Source: JANFXS01 sp022791155 (GTDB taxonomy: Bacteria; Bacillota; Clostridia; Lachnospirales; Anaerotignaceae). Taken from it: a DNA stretch of 5,259 nucleotides. The position numbers and the translations under genes were made by a program. Shown here piece after piece: positions 1 through 5,095 of the stretch. Positions within the stretch are counted from its first letter, which is position 1, and each line of letters begins with the position of its first letter. The notes below the pieces were generated by a model that was given only the letters and a program-made list of their open reading frames with translations, was not told where the DNA came from and made no database searches. The stretch spans positions 1 to 5,259 of the forward strand of contig CATJUX010000068.1 in assembly GCA_949743895.1 (NCBI GenBank), written 5' to 3'.

Positions 1-77
1 AAAAATTTATAATAATATTTTAAAAACAAATTTTGCATAAACAGCCGTCAACGCAAATTATAGTATCATAAATATTG
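1..77. other. Short AT-rich spacer after sigH, no gene or clear terminator
   Basis: After the sigH stop the minus strand contains TATAAT (57-62) and TTGACG, but no hairpin with a U-tract. Either transcription continues beyond the window, perhaps into rpmG-secE-nusG as in relatives, or the terminator lies further on. A promoter for a downstream gene could lie here but is not convincing. Confidence 0.4.
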
Positions 78-731
78 TCAATCGTCAAGCTCTCTTTTTT
101 CAATAAACTTTTCAATTTTCTTTTTGACCCTTTGAAGCGCATTGTCTATAGATTTTTCCGACTTTCCCATTAAATATGCAATTTCGCTGTATGTTTTTCC
201 CATAAGATAGAGTGACAAAACTCTGTTTTCAAATCCGCTTAGGGATTTTTTAATATGCTCCACAATTGACATCTTGTCTTCCTGACCTATGAAAAGTGTT
301 TCAGGGCTTGTGATTTCAGCGCTTTCCAATATGTCAATATATGTCTGTTCTTCCTGTTCACTGAAAACAGGGCGGTTTAATGAGAAAGATGAATTAAGAG
401 GCATATGCTTTTGGCGGCCGGCTGTTTTAATCGCCGTTATTATCTGGCGATTTATACAAAGTTCAGCAAAGCTTTTGAAAGCGGAATTTTTATCAAGCTG
501 ATAGTCTCTGACAGCTTTATAAAGCCCAATCATGCCTTCTTGGATTATGTCCTCTCTGTCAGCTCCAACAAGAAAATATGCCCTTGATTTGCTCTTGACA
601 AGAGTTTTATATTTGTTCATGAGATATTCTTGAGCATTGTTGTCACCATTTCTTATAAGCAATATAATATCCTCATCTTTTATGTTTGAAAAATCTGTAC
701 GCAAAGTTACACCCCGTTCATATAAAACCAT
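78..731 (-). CDS. sigH: RNA polymerase sigma factor SigH (Spo0H type)
   Basis: SigH is an alternative sigma-70-family factor; in Bacillus and Clostridium it drives transition-state and early sporulation genes. The 217-residue frame closely follows B. subtilis SigH: region 2 at about 19-112 with YFLVGADREDIIQEGMIGLY (52-71), FAELCINRQIITAIKTA (88-104) and RQKHMPLN, then region 4 at about 166-215 with the helix-turn-helix TYSEIAYLMGKSEKSIDNALQ. The start is uncertain. ATG 731 lies two bases after the rae1 stop but lacks a Shine-Dalgarno. A TTG nine codons in (702-704) has GGGGTG five bases upstream, and would give 208 residues beginning MRTDFSNIKDED. Both keep all domains. The position after rae1 is the standard one. 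Its presence does not prove sporulation, since some non-spore-formers keep the gene. Confidence 0.95.
   Translation of the reverse strand: MVLYERGVTLRTDFSNIKDEDIILLIRNGDNNAQEYLMNKYKTLVKSKSRAYFLVGADREDIIQEGMIGLYKAVRDYQLDKNSAFKSFAELCINRQIITAIKTAGRQKHMPLNSSFSLNRPVFSEQEEQTYIDILESAEITSPETLFIGQEDKMSIVEHIKKSLSGFENRVLSLYLMGKTYSEIAYLMGKSEKSIDNALQRVKKKIEKFIEKRELDD
710..715 (-). promoter_or_regulatory. Possible ribosome binding site for an internal TTG start of sigH
   Basis: GGGGTG, five bases upstream of TTG 702-704, can pair with the 16S tail through one G-U pair. At least three other genes here (HD, ispF, rlmB) appear to start at TTG, which makes this alternative plausible. Confidence 0.4.
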
Positions 732-733
732 TT

Positions 734-1258
734 TCAGCGCATTCCACGACGCATAAGCTCGAGCATTCTTTGAGTTTCTTCATCAAGGTTGTCCATAAGA
801 AGATTGCCTTTGGGCGGTCTTTTGTCAATAAAAGTTTCTCTCAATTGAGTGTTAACATTCTCAACCTCATTTTTAAGTTCGCGTGCAGACATTCTGACAG
901 CTCCTCTTCCTAATATAATAAGCTGTTCAAGCCCGTCGGAAGTCGCAACGCGGACATTGCATTCACGCGGAAGATTGTTAACCGTTTTTTCAATATAGTG
1001 ATCGGCTGTTTCTGCTTCTTTTGTAAAAACCACAAATATATTGTTGTATTCATAAGCAGTCCCTATATTCCCTTTGACAAGATAGCCATCAAAGACAACA
1101 ATGACTGTGATATGACTTTTAAATCCTTGATAGTTGCTCATAATGTCAAGAAGCTTCTCCCGCGCACTCTCAAGATTAACTTCTGTCATTTCTTTCAATT
1201 CGTTCCATGCATGAATGATATTGTAGCCATCGACCAACAAAAAGTCCTTATTCATCAT
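734..1258 (-). CDS. rae1: NYN/PIN-domain ribosome-associated endoribonuclease Rae1 (YacP)
   Basis: The Bacillus subtilis homologue (formerly YacP) is an endonuclease that enters the ribosomal A site and cuts certain mRNAs during translation. The 174-residue protein has the NYN/PIN fold signature: FLLVDGYNIIHAW with D10, VVFDGY with D57, TKEAETADHYIEK with D86, and TSDGLEQ with D108. D10 and D86 correspond to the two acidic residues shown to be needed in B. subtilis Rae1. GRGAVRMSARELKNEV (117-132) is a family-typical block. The C-terminal tail is charged. The start is the first of two consecutive ATG codons, one base after the rlmB stop; only a weak GGGG-type ribosome site precedes it, so coupling to rlmB is likely. 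sigH follows after two bases. Family is sure; cleavage targets in this organism are unknown. Confidence 0.92.
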   Translation of the reverse strand: MMNKDFLLVDGYNIIHAWNELKEMTEVNLESAREKLLDIMSNYQGFKSHITVIVVFDGYLVKGNIGTAYEYNNIFVVFTKEAETADHYIEKTVNNLPRECNVRVATSDGLEQLIILGRGAVRMSARELKNEVENVNTQLRETFIDKRPPKGNLLMDNLDEETQRMLELMRRGMR

Positions 1259-1259
1259 A

Positions 1260-2030
1260 TCAACCCCGGCGTTGTCTCACAACTTCATACATAAGAAGGC
1301 CAGCAGCAACTGACGCATTAAGCGAAGATATTCTCCCTTTCATAGGTATTGAGACAGTGAAGTCGCAATGCTCTTTAACAAGCCGGCTTACGCCTTCACC
1401 CTCACTGCCTATGACCAGTGCTAAAGGGCCTTTCAAATCAGCCTCAAAATATTCATCTCCATCCATGTCGGCACATGCAACCCAAAGGCCTTCTTTTTTA
1501 AGCTCGTCAATGGCAACTGAAATGTTAACCGCTTTTGCCACAGGCACATATTCTATGGCACCAGCAGATGTTTTTGACACAGTGGCCGTGAGCCCAACAG
1601 CACGGCGCTTTGGAATGATGACTCCATGAGCTCCACTTGCCTCCACAGTTCTTAAAATGGCGCCAAAGTTATGCGGATCTGTTATTCCATCTAATATTAT
1701 TATAAAAGGGGCTTCGCCCTTATCATTGGCCAGTTTAATTATATCTTCAATTTCAGAATATTTGTGGGCTGATGTGAAAGCGACAACACCCTGATGATTT
1801 TTTGTTTGGCTGATTTCATCAATGCGCTTACGATCCGTTTGCTGAACAACAATGCCACGTTCTGCTGCCATTGCTGATATTCTTCTTATTGTTCCTTCTA
1901 AATTGCCTCTTGCAACAAGAATTTTTTCAATATCCCGCCCACTTTTCAAAACTTCTAAAACTGCATTTCTTCCCTCAACTTGATTTTCATTATAGTCTTT
2001 CCCATCTTCTCTCAGTTTTCTTCTTTCCAA
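1260..2030 (-). CDS. rlmB: 23S rRNA (guanosine-2'-O-)-methyltransferase RlmB, SpoU/TrmH family
   Basis: This SPOUT-class enzyme uses S-adenosylmethionine to 2'-O-methylate a guanosine of 23S rRNA (G2251 in E. coli RlmB). The 256-residue protein has the N-terminal substrate-binding domain (about 17-95, starting VEGRNAVLEVL) and a C-terminal trefoil-knot domain. All three SpoU motifs are present: DPHNFGAILRTVEASG (118-133, with N121 and R127), LALVIGSEGEGVSRLV (203-218) and IPMKGRISSLNASVAAG (228-244). The start is TTG with a good Shine-Dalgarno inside mrnC. The stop is followed after one base by rae1. Related SpoU proteins include TrmH on tRNA, but the N-terminal domain and the mrnC-rlmB-rae1 neighbourhood favour RlmB. 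The exact target nucleotide in this organism is inferred. Confidence 0.95.
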   Translation of the reverse strand: MERRKLREDGKDYNENQVEGRNAVLEVLKSGRDIEKILVARGNLEGTIRRISAMAAERGIVVQQTDRKRIDEISQTKNHQGVVAFTSAHKYSEIEDIIKLANDKGEAPFIIILDGITDPHNFGAILRTVEASGAHGVIIPKRRAVGLTATVSKTSAGAIEYVPVAKAVNISVAIDELKKEGLWVACADMDGDEYFEADLKGPLALVIGSEGEGVSRLVKEHCDFTVSIPMKGRISSLNASVAAGLLMYEVVRQRRG

Positions 2031-2443
2031 AACAGTTTCTCCTTTTTGTCTGTTCCAGCCATAAAAAGCTCTTTCAGCCTCTCCAAATTTCCGTTCAAAT
2101 ATAGATAGCCAAAAACAGCCTCAAGGCCAGTTGCACATTTATATTCCATTAAATCGGCATTTTTGGGCATTGTGTGGCTTTTGGCATTGCGGCCGCGTTT
2201 GAATACGGCCGCTTCTTCATCATTGAGCATGTTTTCAATTTTATAATAAAAATCACTTTGTCCCTTTGCCCTGACCATTTCACGGCTTCTGCTGTTCATT
2301 TTGCTCACAGGAGAATTGCCAAAATCGTTCAAAACTTTTGTGCGAACAAACATTTCAAAAACAGCATCACCTATATATGCCAAAACTAATGGTGACAATT
2401 CCTTTGGATTTTTAATGTTCTGATTAAAGCAATCCATAATCAT
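2012..2443 (-). CDS. mrnC: Mini-ribonuclease III (Mini-III)
   Basis: This is a compact RNase III-type catalytic domain without a dsRNA-binding domain. In Bacillus subtilis the enzyme trims double-stranded ends of the 23S rRNA precursor to give mature 23S rRNA. The 143-residue length matches the family. Signature LAYIGDAVFEMFVR carries the catalytic acid D26, and ATGLEAVFGYLYL carries the second, E108; RGRNAKS (83-89) is also typical. The ATG overlaps the cysS stop as ATGA, so translation is probably coupled. A second in-frame ATG two codons later (2435-2437) is also possible; neither has a strong Shine-Dalgarno. The last 19 bases overlap rlmB and contain the rlmB ribosome site. The link with rlmB makes sense, because both act on 23S rRNA. 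Confidence 0.96.
   Translation of the reverse strand: MIMDCFNQNIKNPKELSPLVLAYIGDAVFEMFVRTKVLNDFGNSPVSKMNSRSREMVRAKGQSDFYYKIENMLNDEEAAVFKRGRNAKSHTMPKNADLMEYKCATGLEAVFGYLYLNGNLERLKELFMAGTDKKEKLFWKEEN
2039..2045 (-). promoter_or_regulatory. Ribosome binding site fixing the TTG start of rlmB
   Basis: AAAGGAG inside the 3' end of mrnC lies 8 bases upstream of the TTG at 2028-2030. This strong site supports the non-ATG start and the 19-base overlap with mrnC. Confidence 0.8.
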
Positions 2444-3846
2444 GACCTAAACCACTGAACACCCTGTCTGGTGTCCTTTATAGTGATTCCCATAGCCGAA
2501 AGCTCATCTCTTATAGCATCTGCTGTCGCAAAATCCTTGTTCTTTTTTGCTTCACTTCTTTTAGCAATCAGTTCTTCAATTTTGGCTGTTTCTTCATCAT
2601 TTTGATTTTCACAATCATCTTCAGCAATTCCCAAAACTTCTGTAAGTGTGCCAAAAACTTCCATTTCCTTTCTTGCAAAAGCTTTTGAAACATTTTCTTT
2701 AATGCTTTTGTTTATAAAACGTACCAGTTCATAAACCGCTGTGACTGCATCCGCTGTGTTAAAATCATCGTCCATGGCTGCTTCAAACTGTGTTCTGAAT
2801 TTTTCTACATCATCAAAACTTTCATTTTCAGACCCGCTTGTTTCAGCGGCATTTTCAATATAATATAACAAATCTTTTTTGCAGTTTTTAATTCTCTCCA
2901 AACCATTTTGACAAGCCGTCATAAGTTCACGGCTGAAATTTATGGGGCTTCTATAATGACCATTTAATATAAAGAAACGTATAACTTCATATGGGAACTG
3001 AGCTGCAATATCTCTGACAGTGAAAAAGTTTCCCGCAGATTTGCTCATTTTCTCATTGTCAATTGTTATAAACCCGTTATGAAGCCAATATTTTGCAAAA
3101 GGAACGCCATTGCAAGCCTCGCTTTGAGCTATTTCATTTTCATGGTGTGGGAATATTAAATCTTCACCACCAGCATGTATATCAATTGTGTCTCCCAAAT
3201 ATCTCTTTGCCATAACAGAACATTCTATGTGCCAGCCAGGGCGCCCCTCTCCCCATGGAGAAGGCCACTTTGGTTCACCGGGCTTAAACGGCTTCCAAAG
3301 AACAAAGTCAGTTGGATTTTTCTTGGCACTGTCAATTTCAACGCGCTCACTGGCTCCTGCTATAAGTTCGTCAAGGTTTTTTTTGCTCAATTTTCCATAT
3401 TCAGGAAATGACTTTGTGTCATAATAAACCGTTCCATCAACAGCATATGCGTGGCCTTTTTCAACAAGAGTTGCTATCATTTCAATTATATGATCCATTT
3501 CTTCTGTCACACGTGGATGATGTGTCGCTCTTTTAACATTCAGCCCATCAGCGTCTTTGAAGCATTCTTCAATATATCTGTTTCCAATGACTTCCATTGT
3601 TGTGTTTTCAGAGTTAGCTCTATTGATTATTTTGTCATCAACATCTGTAAAATTTTGAATATATGTCACGTCATAGCCTTTATATTCCATATATCGGCGC
3701 ACTGTGTCAAATGTAACATAAGGGCGCGCATTTCCAATATGAATATAGTCATAAACCGTTGGGCCACACACATACATTTTGACTTTGCCGTTTTCCAAAG
3801 GAATAAAGTCCTCTTTTTTTCTTGTAAGCGTGTTATAAACTTTCAT
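2440..3846 (-). CDS. cysS: Cysteinyl-tRNA synthetase
   Basis: CysRS is a class I aminoacyl-tRNA synthetase that attaches cysteine to tRNA-Cys in the cytoplasm. From the ATG the protein has 468 residues, the usual length, and opens with the family-typical MKVYNTLTRKKEDF. The HIGH-type signature is HIGN at 36-39 and KMSKS is at 266-270. The zinc ligands that select cysteine thiol are all present: C27, C209 (HIECS), H234 (FPHHENE) and E238, at essentially the E. coli positions. The alpha-helical anticodon-binding domain follows, with DDDFNTADA (359-367) and the C-terminal DFATADAIRDELSAMGI. A GTG 12 bases upstream is rejected because it overlaps the Shine-Dalgarno. The stop overlaps the mrnC start (ATGA), implying coupling. 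Upstream lies a long hairpin-containing leader; no T-box core was seen, although clostridial cys genes are often T-box regulated. Confidence 0.98.
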   Translation of the reverse strand: MKVYNTLTRKKEDFIPLENGKVKMYVCGPTVYDYIHIGNARPYVTFDTVRRYMEYKGYDVTYIQNFTDVDDKIINRANSENTTMEVIGNRYIEECFKDADGLNVKRATHHPRVTEEMDHIIEMIATLVEKGHAYAVDGTVYYDTKSFPEYGKLSKKNLDELIAGASERVEIDSAKKNPTDFVLWKPFKPGEPKWPSPWGEGRPGWHIECSVMAKRYLGDTIDIHAGGEDLIFPHHENEIAQSEACNGVPFAKYWLHNGFITIDNEKMSKSAGNFFTVRDIAAQFPYEVIRFFILNGHYRSPINFSRELMTACQNGLERIKNCKKDLLYYIENAAETSGSENESFDDVEKFRTQFEAAMDDDFNTADAVTAVYELVRFINKSIKENVSKAFARKEMEVFGTLTEVLGIAEDDCENQNDEETAKIEELIAKRSEAKKNKDFATADAIRDELSAMGITIKDTRQGVQWFRS

Positions 3847-3857
3847 AAATTTATCCA

Positions 3858-3863
3858 CTCCTT
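3858..3863 (-). promoter_or_regulatory. Ribosome binding site of cysS
   Basis: AAGGAG lies 11 bases upstream of the ATG at 3844-3846. An in-frame GTG at 3856-3858 overlaps the last G of this site and therefore cannot be initiated from it, so the ATG is the better start. Confidence 0.75.
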
Positions 3864-3879
3864 AATTAATACGAAAATA

Positions 3880-3914
3880 ATGCTTCGCCTTTGATAAAAT
3901 CAGAGACGAAGCAT
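3880..3914 (-). other. Long hairpin just upstream of the cysS ribosome binding site, possible attenuator
   Basis: The minus-strand RNA has perfect outer arms AUGCUUCG (3907-3914) and CGAAGCAU (3880-3887). The enclosed bases extend the helix with a G-U, a C-G and a U-A pair, one C-A mismatch and then UGA/UCA around a U-rich loop, for about 14-15 pairs in total. UAUUUUCG follows the stem, so the U-tract is short and interrupted. The hairpin ends about 16 bases before the cysS Shine-Dalgarno AAGGAG. It could act as a leaky terminator, an mRNA-stabilising 5' structure, or merely the end of the candidate repeat. An alternative CAGAG (3920-3924)/CUCUG (3901-3905) pairing would disrupt it. Confidence 0.55.
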
Positions 3915-3986
3915 CAAAACTCTGCTGTTTAAAACCAAATCATAGAACCACAGCTTTAATTTGCAATGCGTATGTGCTTAATCACC

Positions 3987-4004
3987 AGTTTCTCAAGAGA
4001 AACT
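3987..4004. repeat. Perfect 8-base inverted repeat in the ispF-cysS gap
   Basis: AGTTTCTC and GAGAAACT form a perfect inverted repeat separated by two bases; as RNA it would realistically be seven pairs closing a four-base loop. It folds equally on either strand. The outer ACTGG/CCAGT bases compete with this hairpin for pairing. It is part of the candidate repeat and not a terminator, as no U-tract follows. Confidence 0.6.
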
Positions 4005-4021
4005 AAACGTGCTTCACTGGC

Positions 4022-4049
4022 AAAAGCCGAATAGCCGCCACGGCCTTTT
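4022..4049 (-). terminator. Hairpin downstream of ispF, possible weak terminator
   Basis: The minus-strand RNA can fold AAAAGGCCG (4041-4049) against CGGCUUUU (4022-4029): eight pairs with one bulged G and an 11-base loop. The four U at the 3' side also form the A-U end of the stem, and the next bases are GCC, so there is no free U-tract. It lies about 40 bases after the ispF stop. It may be a weak terminator, or simply one arm of the candidate repeat element that spans it. Confidence 0.3.
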
Positions 4050-4076
4050 ATAAATTGTTATCCAGTTACTGTTTCC

Positions 4077-4103
4077 GTTATAGTTTTTATTTGATTTTTT
4101 CAA
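4077..4103 (-). promoter_or_regulatory. Possible internal promoter at the ispF 3' end
   Basis: On the minus strand TTGAAA (4098-4103) and TATAAC (4077-4082) are separated by 15 bases. It would start transcription just inside the ispF-cysS gap and give cysS-sigH its own leader of about 225 bases. The spacing is shorter than the 17-base optimum and the DNA is A-rich, so this is a weak candidate only. Confidence 0.2.
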
Positions 4104-4563
4104 TCAAGCATACAGCGTATGAGGCAATGCCTTCACCACGCCCTGTAAATCCAAGCCCCTCCTCTGTTGTGGCCTTTATGTTCACAAGGCTCTCACTTAT
4201 GTTAAGTGCTTCGCATATATTTTGTTTCATTTGTTTTATATATGGAAACATCTTTGGCTTTTGGGCAACAACTGTCACATCAATGTTTATTATACTATAT
4301 CCTTCACTTTCTATCAAGGAAAAAACCTTTTTTAAAAGAAAAATGCTTGAAATATTTCTAAATTCTTCACAATTGTCAGGAAAATGCTGTCCAATGTCAC
4401 CCAAAGCAGCCGCACCAAGCAATGCATCCATAACCGAATGCACAAGCACATCGGCATCCGAATGTCCCATAAGCCCCTTTTCAAATGGTATTTCAACGCC
4501 GCCAAGAATCAGTTTTCTGTTTTCAACAAGTTTGTGAACGTCATATCCATTTCCTATGCGCAA
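4087..4563 (-). CDS. ispF: 2-C-methyl-D-erythritol 2,4-cyclodiphosphate synthase
   Basis: IspF converts 4-diphosphocytidyl-methylerythritol 2-phosphate to methylerythritol 2,4-cyclodiphosphate with release of CMP, in the cytoplasmic MEP pathway to isoprenoid precursors. From the TTG start the protein has 158 residues, the normal family length. It begins with the canonical MRIGNGYDVH; D8, H10 and H42 match the divalent-metal ligands known in E. coli IspF. The GHSDADVLVH and ALGDIGQHFPD blocks and the C-terminal TTEEGLGFTGRGEGIA signature (about residues 132-147) are intact. Any upstream extension would add sequence foreign to the family, which supports the TTG. IspF is known as a homotrimer. 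The usual partner ispD is not in the window; the gene upstream is an HD hydrolase instead. Downstream is the hairpin-rich gap before cysS. Confidence 0.96.
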   Translation of the reverse strand: MRIGNGYDVHKLVENRKLILGGVEIPFEKGLMGHSDADVLVHSVMDALLGAAALGDIGQHFPDNCEEFRNISSIFLLKKVFSLIESEGYSIINIDVTVVAQKPKMFPYIKQMKQNICEALNISESLVNIKATTEEGLGFTGRGEGIASYAVCLIEKIK

Positions 4564-4570
4564 AATAATA

Positions 4571-4575
4571 CCTCC
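4571..4575 (-). promoter_or_regulatory. Ribosome binding site fixing the TTG start of ispF
   Basis: A perfect GGAGG lies 7 bases upstream of the TTG at 4561-4563. The longer open frame reaching up to 4662 has no comparable site and would overlap the 3' end of the HD gene, so this site decides the ispF start. Confidence 0.85.
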
Positions 4576-4585
4576 AGAATTATTA

Positions 4586-5095
4586 TCACAAAATGTCCTC
4601 TGCCAAAACCTGTTGCCGGCTGCCGGCAAAAAACTCAAGAGTCGCACAGAATTTGTCAACAAATGTCAAAACATAACTCTCTTTATATTTAGGAGGCACA
4701 ATTGTGCATGGCCACATATGCTTGATTATTGCGTCTTCCTCAATTTTATTAATTTCACAAATTTTTTTTGAGTTGTCAAGCGCAACTCGTGGATGCCATG
4801 AGGCATGGTTGCTTCTAAGCGCTTTTTTGATTCTCCAGTCATAGAAAAACAAATCATGCAAAAGACCTGCTCTAGCAGCCGAGCGATAATCCCAGCCAAA
4901 TTTATGACAAATCAAAAAGCTATAGTATGACACATTTATGCTGTGCTGAAGTCTGCTTGTGTGATTGTGTTGTTCACATCTATCCAATTTTTTGACTTTT
5001 TCATTTTCAAATATGTCAAAAACGCATTCCATATATATTTTAGCCAGTTCATCACTGCTTATGAGATTAATTTTTGAACCAATTGCACTTCTCAA
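4586..5095 (-). CDS. HD-domain metal-dependent phosphohydrolase, small, function unassigned
   Basis: This 169-residue protein carries a full HD-superfamily ligand set: H51 (SRLQHS), the H80-D81 doublet (AGLLHDLFFYDW), H101 (in SWHP), H126 (IIKHMWP) and D147 (TFVDKF). The extra histidines between the doublet and the last Asp suggest a two-metal site, as in many phosphohydrolases and phosphodiesterases of the superfamily. There is no signal peptide or membrane segment, so it should be cytoplasmic. The substrate cannot be told from sequence. The start is TTG: an in-frame TAA lies six codons upstream, and AAAGGA (5107-5112) plus GGTGAT (5099-5104) give ribosome-binding complementarity. The next in-frame Met is residue 22 and has no Shine-Dalgarno site. 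The gene ends 22 bases before ispF, so co-transcription with ispF is likely. Family assignment is firm; biological role is unknown. Confidence 0.85.
   Translation of the reverse strand: MRSAIGSKINLISSDELAKIYMECVFDIFENEKVKKLDRCEQHNHTSRLQHSINVSYYSFLICHKFGWDYRSAARAGLLHDLFFYDWRIKKALRSNHASWHPRVALDNSKKICEINKIEEDAIIKHMWPCTIVPPKYKESYVLTFVDKFCATLEFFAGSRQQVLAEDIL

Larger units (their letters stand above)
3871..4083 (-). repeat. Candidate dispersed intergenic repeat between ispF and cysS
   Basis: The gap between ispF and cysS has no convincing gene, yet it is more structured and locally more GC-rich than the other spacers. Seen directly: three hairpins (4022-4049, 3987-4004, 3880-3914) and, in one minus-strand frame, 33 codons without a stop (3959-4057) whose translation is protein-like, including GRGGYSAFASEARLVSLEK. 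That frame lacks a start codon with a ribosome site and is bounded by TAA on both sides; three more stops follow it. On the plus strand a 22-codon ATG frame (3966-4034) also exists without a ribosome site; annotation pipelines may call it a small protein, and I do not. From memory, unverified, this pseudo-translation recurs in intergenic spacers of some clostridial genomes, so I infer one copy of a repeat family. The ends are approximate; no terminal inverted repeats or target duplication were identified. The alternative is a cysS leader RNA; the T-box core AGGGUGG is absent. Confidence 0.5.

Noticed and set aside
57..78. TTGACA plus TATAAT promoter at the sigH 3' end
   Set aside because: Both boxes are perfect but only 13 bases apart (TTGACA spans the sigH stop), and the other TTGACG is 20 bases away; neither spacing suits a sigma-A promoter.
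3451..3894. 147-codon plus-strand ORF antisense to cysS
   Set aside because: It is a shadow of the strongly supported cysS frame, has no ribosome site or recognisable domain, and is rich in F, I, C and H as expected of antisense frames.
3966..4034. 22-codon plus-strand ORF starting MRMCLITSF
   Set aside because: No Shine-Dalgarno, and it lies antisense inside the candidate repeat; treated as a spurious frame.
3847..4086. T-box or other known riboswitch ahead of cysS
   Set aside because: No AGGGUGG-type T-box core, and no recognisable SAM, TPP, cobalamin or c-di-GMP consensus on either strand; an isolated CUGGAUAA resembles part of the TPP motif but the rest is absent.
4055..4537. 160-codon plus-strand ORF antisense to ispF
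   Set aside because: It mirrors the conserved ispF coding frame and shows no family motif or initiation signal.
4564..4662. N-terminal extension of ispF to an upstream ATG at 4662
   Set aside because: It overlaps the HD gene, has no ribosome site, and adds sequence absent from IspF proteins; the TTG with GGAGG gives the canonical N-terminus.
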